A stretch of 64,000 nucleotides of DNA from Candidatus Aalborgicola lynettensis. GTDB taxonomy: Bacteria; Pseudomonadota; Gammaproteobacteria; Burkholderiales; Burkholderiaceae_C. Location: NCBI GenBank assembly GCA_016719405.1, contig JADJZE010000022.1, positions 7,501 through 71,500 of the forward strand, given 5' to 3'. The notes beneath the pieces are model-generated. The model worked only from the letters and a program-made list of their open reading frames with translations, was not told where the DNA came from and ran no database searches. Of this stretch, positions 43,843 to 52,877 are shown in pieces (positions within the stretch are counted from its first letter, which is position 1; each line of letters starts with the position of its first letter). The position numbers were made by a program, and so were the translations under genes.

Positions 43843-44892
43843 ATGACCGCCCCACCTGACAGCAGCAAACCCACGCCCACCTTCCGCCGCGCGCCGCCGC
43901 CCGCCGCGGGTACCGTCCACGCCCCTGCCCGCACAGGCGCTCCCACCCGCGCGCCCATCCCCACCGGGCAAACCAATACCGCCGCCCATGGCGCCAACGG
44001 CACGGTGCGCCTGAACAAGCGCATGGCCGAGCTCGGCATGGCCTCGCGGCGCGAGGCGGACGACTGGATTGCCAAGGGCTGGGTCAAGGTGAATGGCCAG
44101 GTGGCCCAAATGGGCATGCAAATCAAGCCCGACGCGCGCATCGAGGTCACCAAACAGGCGCAAGGGCAGCAGGCCAACCAGGTCACCATCCTCATCAACA
44201 AGCCGCTGGGGCTGGTGAGCGGCCAGGCCGAAGATGGGCACGAACCCGCCATCACCCTGGTGCAGCCGCAGAACCGCTGGGTGGAAGACAACGCGCGCTT
44301 TTTCTTCCACCCCAGCCAGCTCAAAAGCCTGGTGCCCGCCGGGCGGCTGGACATTGATTCCACCGGCCTGCTGGTGCTGACACAAGACGGCCGGGTGGCG
44401 CGCCAGCTGATTGGCGAAGATGCGGTGATGGAGAAAGAATACCTGGTGCGCGTGGCTTACACGGGTGTGGCCAACCCGGCCGCCGCCACATCGGCCGCCG
44501 CCACCCACGCCCCGCTGCGCGTGCCCTCCAAAGGCAACGCCAGCAGCGTGCACCCGGCAACACCGGCTGCACCGCAGCAACTCAGCCGCATTGACGATGA
44601 CGACCCCATCACCAGCGACGTGCAATCGGCCTTCCCCCCCGCCATGCTGGCGCGCTTGCGCCACGGCCTGAGCCTGGATGGCCAGGCCCTCAAACCCGCC
44701 AAGGTGGAGTGGCAAAACCCCGAGCAACTGCGCTTTGTGCTGACCGAGGGCAAAAAACGCCAGATCCGGCGCATGTGTGAACTGGTGGGCTTGAAGGTGG
44801 TGGGCTTGAAGCGCGTGCGCGTTGGCCGCGTGATGCTGGGCAACCTGCCTGTGGGGCAATGGCGCTACCTGGCGCCGCACGAAAAATTTTGA
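43843..44892 (+). CDS. 23S rRNA pseudouridine synthase, RluB/RluF type
   Basis: 349 residues from ATG 43843. Pro/Ala-rich disordered leader (1-52), S4 RNA-binding domain (RLNKRMAELGMASRREADDW, about 56-100), then the RsuA-family catalytic domain with GRLDIDSTGLLVLTQDG (catalytic Asp170) and TEGKKRQIRRMCELVGLKV. The ILINKPLGLVSGQAEDGHEP motif points to RluF rather than RluB. An Ala/Pro/Thr-rich insertion of about 55 residues (after VRVAYTG) splits the domain. Confidence 0.88.
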   Translation: MTAPPDSSKPTPTFRRAPPPAAGTVHAPARTGAPTRAPIPTGQTNTAAHGANGTVRLNKRMAELGMASRREADDWIAKGWVKVNGQVAQMGMQIKPDARIEVTKQAQGQQANQVTILINKPLGLVSGQAEDGHEPAITLVQPQNRWVEDNARFFFHPSQLKSLVPAGRLDIDSTGLLVLTQDGRVARQLIGEDAVMEKEYLVRVAYTGVANPAAATSAAATHAPLRVPSKGNASSVHPATPAAPQQLSRIDDDDPITSDVQSAFPPAMLARLRHGLSLDGQALKPAKVEWQNPEQLRFVLTEGKKRQIRRMCELVGLKVVGLKRVRVGRVMLGNLPVGQWRYLAPHEKF

Positions 44893-44965
44893 CCTGCAGC
44901 ACCGCGAACGCCACCGCGCGCCACGCCTGTGGCCACTGGCACCGGCCGCAGCAGCACCGGTCCTG

Positions 44966-45220
44966 TCAGCGCCCGGGCTTTTCCGCTGGTTCTTCTGCCA
45001 GTGGCATGGGCACGGTGTCCATGTCGGCCTGGGCGTCGAGCTCGGGGTTTTGCGATTGAACACTGTCCTCCCACAGGGCCCAGGAGGTATCGGAGTCGCT
45101 CTCCTTCACCTCAGGCAGTGGCGGAGGATCAAACAGGGCACCGGCTGGCACGGTGGACGCAGAACGTGCACTCCGGGGTGTCGCCACAGGGGCGGGTTTG
45201 GATGGCTTGAAAAAACTCAT
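44966..45220 (-). CDS. Small acidic hypothetical protein
   Basis: 84 residues. Starts MSFFKPSKPAPVATPRSARS, is rich in Pro, Asp, Glu and Ser, and looks disordered with one possible helix around DTSWALWEDSVQSQ. No membrane segment or signal. GGGAAC precedes the ATG. Not recognised; a real gene by start signal and codon use, but only moderately supported. Confidence 0.5.
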   Translation of the reverse strand: MSFFKPSKPAPVATPRSARSASTVPAGALFDPPPLPEVKESDSDTSWALWEDSVQSQNPELDAQADMDTVPMPLAEEPAEKPGR

Positions 45221-45320
45221 ATCGGTTCCCTGCAGCGCTTTTTATGCAATTTCCTTTTACCCAGCCCAGCATGTGGGGCTTGGGTGGTTTGTTTCAATGC
45301 CCAAGCATAGAGGCAACACC

Positions 45321-45348
45321 CTTGAATTCAAGCACCCTCGCCCATAAT
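45321..45348 (+). promoter_or_regulatory. Sigma-32-type heat-shock promoter of htpG
   Basis: CTTGAAT - 13 bases - CCCATAAT, close to the E. coli sigma-32 consensus CTTGAAA-N11-15-CCCCATnT, ending 62 bases before the htpG start. Confidence 0.75.
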
Positions 45349-45410
45349 TAGGGGCTTCGCGTGGCGTTGATGTGGCGCTGCGTATCCATTTGTAGAGGTT
45401 TTCCATTCCC

Positions 45411-47393
45411 ATGAGCAAACAAACCCTTTCCTTTCAGGCCGAAGTTGCACAGTTGCTGCACTTGGTGACGCATTCACTGTACTCCAACAAGGAAATCTTC
45501 GTGCGCGAGCTGATTTCCAATGCATCGGACGCCTGCGACAAGTTGCGCTTTGAAGCCATTAACGACGGCGGCCTGTACGAGAACGACGCCGAACTCAAGG
45601 TCAAGGTCACGTTGGATTCGGTTGCCAAAACCCTGACCATCACCGACAACGGCATTGGCATGAGCGCGCAAGAGGCCATTGACCACCTGGGCACCATTGC
45701 CAAGAGCGGCACCAAAGACTTTGTGAGCAAACTCAGCGGCGACCAGAAGGCCGACTCCCAGCTCATCGGCCAGTTTGGCGTGGGCTTTTACTCCGGCTTT
45801 ATCGTCGCCGACAAGATAACCGTGGAATCGCGCCGCGCCGGCATGAAGGAAAACGAAGGCGTGCGCTGGGTAAGTGGCGGCGCCGGCGACTTTGAGGTGG
45901 AAACCATTACCCGCCCGGCGCGCGGCACCAGCGTCATCCTGCACCTGCGTGACGACGCCCAGGACTACACCCAAGCCTGGAAGGTCAAGGGCATCATCAG
46001 CAAATACTCCGACCACATCAGCCTGCCCATCCTGATGGAAAAGGAAGAGTGGAAAGACGGCGAGCTGATTAACCCGTCGGACGAAAACGGCGGCCGCCAG
46101 CCGGGCGCAATGGTCAAGACCGGCGAGTGGGAAAGTGTCAACAAGGCCAACGCCATTTGGGCGCGCGCCAAGAAAGACATTACCCAAGAGCAATACAACG
46201 ACTTTTACAAACAAATCAGCCACGACTTTGAAGCGCCCCTGGCCCACACGCACAACCGCGTGGAAGGCAGCACCGAATACACCCAGTTGCTGTACTTGCC
46301 CGCAAAAGCGCCCATGGATTTGTGGAACCGCGACAAAAAAGGCGGCCTCAAGCTCTACGTGAAGCGCGTGTTCATCATGGACGACGCCGAAGCGCTGCTG
46401 CCCTCTTACCTGCGGTTTGTGAAAGGCGTGGTGGACTCTGCCGACCTGCCCCTGAACGTGAGCCGCGAATTGCTGCAAGAAAGCCGCGACGTGAAAGCCA
46501 TTCGCGACGGCTGCACCAAACGGGTGCTCTCCATGCTGGAAGACCTGGCCCAGCATGACAAGTTGCCAGAAGCCAGTGCCGATGGTGTCACCGACGTCCT
46601 GAACGCCGAAGAAAAAGCCCAAGCCGAGGCCAACGTCGGCAAATACAGCAAGTTTTACGCCGAATTTGGTGCCGTGCTCAAAGAAGGCCTGGGCGAAGAC
46701 TTTGCCAACAAAGAGCGGCTGGCCAAGCTGCTGCGCTTTGCCTCCAGCACCACCGACGCCGTGAGCGTGTCGCTGGCCGACTACAAGGCGCGCATGAAAG
46801 AGGGCCAGGAGGCCATCTACTACATCACCGCCGACACGCTGGCCGCCGCCAAGAACAGCCCGCAGCTCGAAGTGTTCAAGAAAAAGGGCATCGAAGTGCT
46901 GCTGATGACCGACCGCGTAGACGAGTGGGCGCTGAACTACCTGCACGACTTTGACGGCACGCCCATGCAGTCCGTCGCCAAGGGCGCGGTGGACCTGGGC
47001 AAGCTGCAAGACGAAGCCGAGAAAAAAGCCGCCGAAGATGCCGCCGAAGTGTTCAAGCCCCTGCTGGCCAAGCTGAAAGAAGCACTGAAAGAAAAAGCCG
47101 AAGACGTGCGTGTGACCACCCGCCTGGTCGACAGCCCGGCCTGCCTGGTGGTGCAAGACCACGGCATGAGCACCCAGCTGGCGCGCATGCTCAAACAAGC
47201 CGGCCAGTCTGCGCCCGACATGAAGCCGGTGCTGGAAGTCAACGCCGAACACGCGCTGGTGAAAAAGCTCGACGGCTCAGTCCACTTCAATGACCTGGCC
47301 CACATCCTGTTTGACCAGGCACTGTTGGCCGAAGGTGGCCTGCCGGCCGATCCGGCGGCGTATGTGAAGCGGGTGAATGCGCTGCTGGTCTAA
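45411..47393 (+). CDS. htpG: HtpG, Hsp90 chaperone
   Basis: 660 residues. GHKL ATPase N-domain: HSLYSNKEIFVRELISNASD, DNGIGMSAQEAIDHLGTIAK, GQFGVGFYSGFIVADKI and the GTSVILHL end. Middle domain with LYVKRVFIMDD and SADLPLNVSRELLQESR, and a C-terminal dimerisation domain after SPACLVVQDHGMSTQLARML. Somewhat longer than E. coli HtpG (624). Cytosolic dimer that remodels client proteins. Monocistronic, with its own heat-shock promoter and terminator. Confidence 0.97.
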   Translation: MSKQTLSFQAEVAQLLHLVTHSLYSNKEIFVRELISNASDACDKLRFEAINDGGLYENDAELKVKVTLDSVAKTLTITDNGIGMSAQEAIDHLGTIAKSGTKDFVSKLSGDQKADSQLIGQFGVGFYSGFIVADKITVESRRAGMKENEGVRWVSGGAGDFEVETITRPARGTSVILHLRDDAQDYTQAWKVKGIISKYSDHISLPILMEKEEWKDGELINPSDENGGRQPGAMVKTGEWESVNKANAIWARAKKDITQEQYNDFYKQISHDFEAPLAHTHNRVEGSTEYTQLLYLPAKAPMDLWNRDKKGGLKLYVKRVFIMDDAEALLPSYLRFVKGVVDSADLPLNVSRELLQESRDVKAIRDGCTKRVLSMLEDLAQHDKLPEASADGVTDVLNAEEKAQAEANVGKYSKFYAEFGAVLKEGLGEDFANKERLAKLLRFASSTTDAVSVSLADYKARMKEGQEAIYYITADTLAAAKNSPQLEVFKKKGIEVLLMTDRVDEWALNYLHDFDGTPMQSVAKGAVDLGKLQDEAEKKAAEDAAEVFKPLLAKLKEALKEKAEDVRVTTRLVDSPACLVVQDHGMSTQLARMLKQAGQSAPDMKPVLEVNAEHALVKKLDGSVHFNDLAHILFDQALLAEGGLPADPAAYVKRVNALLV

Positions 47394-47401
47394 AAACTCT
47401 A

Positions 47402-47462
47402 GGCCAAATAGTGCTTTTGCGCACGTCTGGTAAGCGCAAGCAGCTACTAAATTTGTAGCATT
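47402..47462 (+). repeat. Family II double-hairpin repeat
   Basis: GGCCAAATAGTGCTTTTGCG, then AAGCGCAAG and GCTAC-TAAATTT-GTAGC. Placed between the htpG stop and its terminator. Confidence 0.8.
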
Positions 47463-47472
47463 TACAAACCAT

Positions 47473-47509
47473 AAAGCCCCGCAGTTGAGAGACTGGCGGG
47501 GCTTTTTTT
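47473..47509 (+). terminator. Rho-independent terminator of htpG
   Basis: AAAGCCCCGCAGT - TGAGAG - ACTGGCGGGGC then TTTTTTT; a 13-base stem with one bulged G and a T run. Confidence 0.9.
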
Positions 47510-47576
47510 GCGCCCCGACTTGGTCCTAATGGCCTATTCTGCACATAAGGCTGGGCACTGCCCTGGCTCCCCTCCC

Positions 47577-49511
47577 CTACCCCGGCGCTCCCAACGCCCG
47601 CGCCAGCGCAGCGGCCAAGGTGGGCATATCGACCGGTTTCAGAACATAGTCACTGGCCCCAGCGGTGAGCGCGGCCTGGCGCTCTTCGTCCAGTGCCCCT
47701 GCGCTCAGTCCGATGATGGGCAGGGTATGGCCCATGGCGCGCAGGCGCCGGGTGGCCTCCAAGCCGTCCATGACCGGCATTTGCGAATCCATCAGGATCA
47801 CATCAAACGCCGCCTCCGCCACGCGTGCCAAGGCTTCTTCGCCATTACCGGCAATGACCGGTTTGGCACCGCCCATGCGCTGCAACATACCGCCAATCAC
47901 CATGCAATTGATGGCGTTGTCTTCCACCAGCAAGACGCGCGTGGTGGGTGTCAGCACCTTGGCTGCCACCGGCGCAACGCCGCCCTGTGCCGCACCACCC
48001 GTCGTCGGCTTCACCACCGGCGCAGCAGGTGCATCAAAACGTGCGGTAAACCAGAACTCCGAGCCCTCGCCCACCACGCTATTCAAACCAATTTCGCCAC
48101 CCATCAAACCCACCAGGCGGCGACAAATGGACAGGCCCAGCCCAGTGCCGCCAAAACGCCGGTTGGTGGAGGCGTCGGCCTGCTCAAAGGCCTCAAAAAC
48201 ACCCGCCTGCCGGTCAGCGGGTATGCCAATACCGGTATCGCGCACCGCAAAACGCAGCATGTTGGGGGCGGCGGCGTGCGTGCGCACCGTTACGGTAATG
48301 CGGCCGCGCTCCGTGAACTTGAAGGCATTGCCCACCAGGTTGAACAGGATTTGGCGCAGGCGCACCGAATCGCCGCGCAGGTGGGCAGGCACATCGGCGG
48401 CGGCGTCACACTGGAATGTGGGGCCGGTATCGGTGAGGCGGAAACGAAACAGGGCGGTAATTTCTTCCAGCAGCGGCGCCAGGGCAAAGTCGGTGCGTTC
48501 GAGTTCGAGCTTGCCGGCCTCGATTTTGGAATAGTCCAGGATGTCGTTCAGAATGGCCAGCAGGGTCTCGCCACTGGAGCGGATGACGCGCAGGTAGCCG
48601 GTTTGCTCGGCATCGAGCGGGGTGCCGGCCAGCAGTTGCGCGATGCCCAGCACGCCGTTCATGGGGGTGCGGATTTCGTGCGACATCATGGCCAAAAAGT
48701 CGCCCTTGGCCTGGCTGGCGCGCTTGGCCTCGTCACGCGCGGCAATCAGGTCGGCCTGGGTGCGGTAACGCTCGGTCACATCGCGGTAGGAATACACGCG
48801 CCCAATCAGCTCGGCACCGGAGCGTGCCGCGTGGGAACTGCATTCAAGCACCTTCCCATTGCGCAGGTACTGGGTGGCAAAGGTGTCGTCTGCACCGGTG
48901 TCGGGTGCACCGGGCTCCACCCGATCGCCGTCCCCCTCCTCGCGCACCGTTTGGGATTGCAGGTGCGCCATGATGCCGGCGTCGTCGCGGCGCTGGAGCA
49001 AATCATTGGGCACATCCCACAAGGCAGAAAAACGGCGGTTCATGTTGAGAATGGCGCCCGCGTTGTCGACCAGCAGAATGCCGTCCGCCGTGGCCTCCAG
49101 GGTGGCGCGCAGGCGCGATGCCATGGTGGTGAGTTCGCTGGCCACTTTGTAGTGTTGCGCGGTGGATGTGGCGCACACGGCATACCGCAGCGGCTGCGTG
49201 CTGATGCGGGTAACCTGTTTGGCCACGTCCAGCACCGCGCCGTCGGCACACCGGTAGGCACTGTCGGCAGTAGCCTGTTCGCGCTCGCGCATTTCGTCCC
49301 AGAAAAACATATCCGACAAGGCGCATTCCAGATCGGCCAGGGGCATTCCCACCAAAACCTGCGGTGCATAACCGAGCACTCGGCTGGCCGCGGGGTTGGC
49401 TGCGACGATGTGCATGCTGTCACCATCGACGAGCAACAGGATTTCGCGCGATGCCGTTAACAGCAAGGCGGCATCGTCTGAATCCAGGGGAACGGGGGGC
49501 GACGTCGACAT
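47577..49511 (-). CDS. Hybrid histidine kinase (PAS-PAS-HK-receiver)
   Basis: 644 residues, no membrane segment, so cytoplasmic. PAS domains at about 15-110 and 135-250 (ADGILLVDNAGAILNMNRRF). Phosphoacceptor box AMMSHEIRTPMNGVLG with His278, ATPase domain (LFNLVGNAFKFTERG, DTGIGIP, FGGTGLGLSICRRL), then a receiver with VLLVEDNAIN and phosphoacceptor Asp in ILMDSQMPVMDG. Five bases after the HD-GYP gene on the same strand, so probably one operon linking phosphorelay to cyclic-di-GMP turnover (inference). Confidence 0.93.
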   Translation of the reverse strand: MSTSPPVPLDSDDAALLLTASREILLLVDGDSMHIVAANPAASRVLGYAPQVLVGMPLADLECALSDMFFWDEMREREQATADSAYRCADGAVLDVAKQVTRISTQPLRYAVCATSTAQHYKVASELTTMASRLRATLEATADGILLVDNAGAILNMNRRFSALWDVPNDLLQRRDDAGIMAHLQSQTVREEGDGDRVEPGAPDTGADDTFATQYLRNGKVLECSSHAARSGAELIGRVYSYRDVTERYRTQADLIAARDEAKRASQAKGDFLAMMSHEIRTPMNGVLGIAQLLAGTPLDAEQTGYLRVIRSSGETLLAILNDILDYSKIEAGKLELERTDFALAPLLEEITALFRFRLTDTGPTFQCDAAADVPAHLRGDSVRLRQILFNLVGNAFKFTERGRITVTVRTHAAAPNMLRFAVRDTGIGIPADRQAGVFEAFEQADASTNRRFGGTGLGLSICRRLVGLMGGEIGLNSVVGEGSEFWFTARFDAPAAPVVKPTTGGAAQGGVAPVAAKVLTPTTRVLLVEDNAINCMVIGGMLQRMGGAKPVIAGNGEEALARVAEAAFDVILMDSQMPVMDGLEATRRLRAMGHTLPIIGLSAGALDEERQAALTAGASDYVLKPVDMPTLAAALARALGAPG

Positions 49512-49516
49512 GGCTT

Positions 49517-50824
49517 TCAGGGTGCACTGGGCGGTGTGGCGCCGCTGCCGCCGTCAAAGAAATAGGTAACCCGTTTGCGGGGGTTCAAATACGCAGCAAC
49601 TTTGGGGGTCAACACCGCGGGACGAATGGATTTGACAATGTTGATAGCGGTCTCTTTTTCCAAATCCAGCATGACAGCCTTTTCCTTGGGCACGTTGGCG
49701 TCGTAGACCATGATCCAGGGGCGCAACGGTTTTTTGGGGTTGACGGAGGTCACCACCGCCAGCGCATCATCCGAGAGTTGCACGATGGAGCCGGGCGGGT
49801 ATACCCCAAGACACCGAATCATCAACTGCAGCACCTTGGCATCAAACTTGTCGCGCCGCTTGGCATACAAAAACGACAAGGCCTCGTGGGGCGTCATGGC
49901 TTTGTGGATGTCGATGGGGTTGCACAGGTTGTCGTAGGCATTGACCACTGCCACCACACGCGCGGCCGGGGTCATGGCTTCGCCCTTGGTGCCTTTGGGG
50001 AAGCCACTGCCATCAAATAACTCATGGTGTTGCCCGACCACCGCCAGGGCCTGCGGCGAGAGTCCGATCTTGCGGCCAATGGCCAAGCCGTACTCCACAT
50101 GCTGGTTGCGCAAGGTGCGCTCGGCGTTGTTGTAGTCGTCCGGGTTTTTCTTGGTGACGCGGTCGGGTATCTCCATCAAACCAATGTCGTGCACCATGGC
50201 GCCCACACCCATTTCGCGCGCCAGTTCGGCCGGGAAACCCAAATCTTTGGCCAGCATCATGGACAAAACGGTGACGTTGAGGCTGTGAAAGTACACCTCT
50301 TCCCCGCCTGCCTTATCGCCCATCACCTGCAGGGTGGCGTCGGGGCTGTCCAAAAAGGCGGCCACCATTTGCCCCACCAGTTCACCCATTTCTTCCAGCG
50401 TTTCCTTGGGGCGCGCCAGCAGGTTGCGGTTGAGATTTTTCATGACCGCCGTGGCTTTGCCAAAGGCGCGTTCTACGTTGGCCACCTGGTCGCGCCACGC
50501 CGACACGGCGGCCAGACGCGCACGGCGTTCCTGTTCGGCGGGGTCAAGGCTGGCGGCACTGCCGGGCGCAGCAGGCGGCGGCGCTTCGGGCAGTGCCGCC
50601 GCGGCTTGCGCCGGGGGCACGGAGACATCCAGACCGTCACTCTTGGCGGGGTCATAACGGTAGCGCGCCAACTTGAGTGCCCGCAACTCCTGCACCTGGT
50701 CGGCGCTACGGATTTTGAAACTGTTGAGGGTGAAGTTGTGCTTGAACCAGGGCAGATCGAGAATGACAAACACCCCGGGGCGCAATTGCTCCGCGCTTAG
50801 AAAATGTCCGTCTTCAGCAGTCAT
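49517..50824 (-). CDS. HD-GYP cyclic-di-GMP phosphodiesterase with DUF3391 domain
   Basis: 435 residues. N-terminal DUF3391 (LSAEQLRPGVFVILDLPWFK, about 8-60), an Ala/Pro linker, and an HD-GYP domain: MVHDIGLMEIPDRVTKK, HVEYGLAIGR, and GQHHELFDGSGFPKGTKGEA, with GFP in place of GYP. The HD pair and the HHE...DGSG residues are present, so c-di-GMP hydrolysis is expected. Divergent from the MgtC-like gene. Confidence 0.92.
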   Translation of the reverse strand: MTAEDGHFLSAEQLRPGVFVILDLPWFKHNFTLNSFKIRSADQVQELRALKLARYRYDPAKSDGLDVSVPPAQAAAALPEAPPPAAPGSAASLDPAEQERRARLAAVSAWRDQVANVERAFGKATAVMKNLNRNLLARPKETLEEMGELVGQMVAAFLDSPDATLQVMGDKAGGEEVYFHSLNVTVLSMMLAKDLGFPAELAREMGVGAMVHDIGLMEIPDRVTKKNPDDYNNAERTLRNQHVEYGLAIGRKIGLSPQALAVVGQHHELFDGSGFPKGTKGEAMTPAARVVAVVNAYDNLCNPIDIHKAMTPHEALSFLYAKRRDKFDAKVLQLMIRCLGVYPPGSIVQLSDDALAVVTSVNPKKPLRPWIMVYDANVPKEKAVMLDLEKETAINIVKSIRPAVLTPKVAAYLNPRKRVTYFFDGGSGATPPSAP

Positions 50825-50980
50825 GGTGCAAGGGGTGCCTTTTGTATTGCAAGCAAAGGCATTGTGATTCCAACGCGATCAATGTACCACGCAGGATAAC
50901 GCCACTTCACAAGCCCCGGCAAAACTGCTCTACTGGCGCACGCTCCCCCAACGCACAACTGCCGACGCGGAGAAAACCAC

Positions 50981-51733
50981 ATGGAATCACTCAACTTCAG
51001 CTACCTGGCCAATTTCTGGTCACCCCGCATGCTGGAAGTCAATTTGCTGGTGTTCCTGAATTTGGCAGGGGCACTGGCACTGGGCTTGTTGGTCGGGTAT
51101 GAGCGCTCGTACCACGGGCGGGCGGCGGGCATGCGCACCTATGGCATTGTGTGCATGGCGTCGGCAGCGTTAACCGTTTTTGCCGGTTACCCCGAATTTT
51201 GGTGGGGCGGTACAGGGCACAGTTTCTCGACGGCCGACCCCACCCGGGTGGTGCAAGGCATTGTGACGGGCGTGGGGTTTTTGGGTGCCGGCGTCATCAT
51301 GAAAGAGGGGCTCAACATCAGTGGCCTGACCACCGCGGCCTCCATCTGGGCCTCGTCGGCCATTGGAATCATGGTGGGTATCGGTTTTTTTGGTGCCGCT
51401 ATTTTGCTGGCGCTCTTGTCCGCAGCACTCATGATGTGGGGCCCCAAACTGGAATCGCGCCTGCCATCGCGTCGGGCGCTGGGCGTATCACTGGTTTTTA
51501 CCCCGGCTTTCAACCCGGATGAAACCAGCGTCAAACAAACCATGCGGGAATGGGGCTACATGGTGGCAGAAGGTTCACTCAATATCTCGGCCGACCAGCA
51601 CACCGTCACCTGGACCTTTGTGATGGTGGCCCTGGTCAGCAAACCGCAAGCCTATTCTCTGTTTGATCTGTCGCGCAAGCTGCGTGAACTTGCCGGGGTG
51701 GACAGCCTGCAGATCAGCCACGCCCGCAACTGA
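50981..51733 (+). CDS. MgtC/SapB family membrane protein
   Basis: 250 residues. Five hydrophobic segments in the first 150 residues, with the MgtC core ALALGLLVGYERSYHGRAAG, MRTYGIVCMASA, GFLGAGVIMKEGLNISGLTT and AASIWASSAIGIMVGIGFF. A cytoplasmic C-terminal domain of about 90 residues is ACT-like. The family is tied to magnesium limitation and F-ATPase regulation; its role here is unknown. CGGAGAAAACCAC precedes the ATG. Confidence 0.92.
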   Translation: MESLNFSYLANFWSPRMLEVNLLVFLNLAGALALGLLVGYERSYHGRAAGMRTYGIVCMASAALTVFAGYPEFWWGGTGHSFSTADPTRVVQGIVTGVGFLGAGVIMKEGLNISGLTTAASIWASSAIGIMVGIGFFGAAILLALLSAALMMWGPKLESRLPSRRALGVSLVFTPAFNPDETSVKQTMREWGYMVAEGSLNISADQHTVTWTFVMVALVSKPQAYSLFDLSRKLRELAGVDSLQISHARN

Positions 51734-51743
51734 AAGGCAGCAC

Positions 51744-52655
51744 TCAGGCGGCGGTCAGGCGCTCCAAAGCCTCCTGGTATTTGGCGGCGGTTTTGGCAAT
51801 CACGTCATTGGGTACGCGCGGCGCGGGGGGTGTTTTGCTCCAGGGTTTGCCATCCACAACTGCCTGCTCCAGCCAGTCGCGCACAAACTGCTTGTCGTAG
51901 CTGGGCGGGTTGGTACCCTCCTGGTAACTTTCCTGGGGCCAGAAGCGGGACGAGTCCGGGGTGAGCACTTCGTCCATCAGCGTGAGGGTGCCGTCCTTGT
52001 CGAGGCCAAACTCAAACTTGGTGTCGGCAATGATGATGCCTTTTTTCAAGGCCATTTCACTGGCTGCCTTGTAGATGGCGATGCTGATGTCGCGAATGCG
52101 GGTGGCCAAATCCAGGCCAATCATTTCCACCGTTTTCTCAAAGGTGATGTTTTCGTCATGGTCACCTACCGCTGCTTTGGCTGCCGGTGTGTAAATAGGC
52201 TCGGGCAATTTGGACGCGTTTTGGAGGCCGGCGGGCAACTGCACACCACACACGGCACCGCTCTCCTGGTATTCCTTCCAGCCACTACCTGCCAGGTAAC
52301 CCCGCACCACGGCCTCGACTGGCAGCGGCTTGAGGCGTTTGACCAGCATGGAGCGGCCCGCAACCTGGGCCACCTCATTGTGCAAAACCACGCTCTCAGG
52401 GGCATCGCCAGTGAGGTGAATGGGACACAGGTTCAAGCCCTTGGGGCCGAGCTTGTCAAACCAGAACAGCGCCATTTGGGTCAATAACGCGCCCTTGCCG
52501 GGAATGGGCTCACCCATGATGACGTCGAAGGCACTCAAGCGGTCACTGGCGACCATCAGAATGCGGTCATCACCCACGGCGTAGTTGTCGCGCACCTTGC
52601 CACGCGCGAGCAGTGGCAAAGAAGTCAAGGCAGATGTATGTACGGTAGAGGTCAT
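51744..52655 (-). CDS. purC: PurC, SAICAR synthetase
   Basis: 303 residues from ATG 52655. Joins CAIR with aspartate in purine synthesis. LARGKVRDNYAVGDDRILMV, SDRLSAFDVIMGEPIPGKGA, VRGYLAGSGWKEYQESGAVC, DTKFEFGLDKDG and DEVLTPDSSRFWP are the family motifs. The eukaryote-like length (about 300 rather than 237) is normal in this lineage. Downstream of fba, separated by a terminator. Confidence 0.95.
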   Translation of the reverse strand: MTSTVHTSALTSLPLLARGKVRDNYAVGDDRILMVASDRLSAFDVIMGEPIPGKGALLTQMALFWFDKLGPKGLNLCPIHLTGDAPESVVLHNEVAQVAGRSMLVKRLKPLPVEAVVRGYLAGSGWKEYQESGAVCGVQLPAGLQNASKLPEPIYTPAAKAAVGDHDENITFEKTVEMIGLDLATRIRDISIAIYKAASEMALKKGIIIADTKFEFGLDKDGTLTLMDEVLTPDSSRFWPQESYQEGTNPPSYDKQFVRDWLEQAVVDGKPWSKTPPAPRVPNDVIAKTAAKYQEALERLTAA

Positions 52656-52677
52656 GGTCAAAAACAGCATCCCACAA

Positions 52678-52711
52678 TGAAAAAGGCCCACTGAACACAG
52701 TCAGCGGGCCT
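52678..52711 (-). terminator. Rho-independent terminator of fba
   Basis: Minus strand: AGGCCCGCTGA - CTGTGT - TCAGTGGGCC then TTTTTC. Eleven-base stem with one mismatch. Lies between fba and purC. Confidence 0.85.
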
Positions 52712-52802
52712 GAAACGGTTCCTGCCGATTATCGCAAGGAACGAGCCGCACGCGTGAAGGCTGGTTTTCCCGCCAGGCCGTCCCATGTCGCCGGGTCTCT
52801 GG

Positions 52803-52873
52803 TGAGCCCCCGCGAGGGGAAATTGCACCCCCTCGGGGGGCAGCACAGTACACGCAGTGACAAGCGTGGGGGT
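52803..52873 (+). repeat. Family I palindromic repeat after fba
   Basis: GAGCCCCCGCGAGGGGAAAT, then CACCCCCTCGGGGGGCAGCA and a CAAGCGTGGGGG end, 5 bases from the fba stop codon. It lies between the fba coding sequence and the fba terminator, so it is transcribed into the 3' leader. Confidence 0.8.
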
Positions 52874-52877
52874 TCTT

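Noticed and set aside
45474..47252. 592-codon open frame opposite htpG
   Set aside because: Antisense shadow; htpG has complete family motifs, promoter and terminator.
47508..49460. 650-codon open frame opposite the hybrid kinase
   Set aside because: Antisense shadow with low-complexity composition; the minus-strand kinase is unambiguous.
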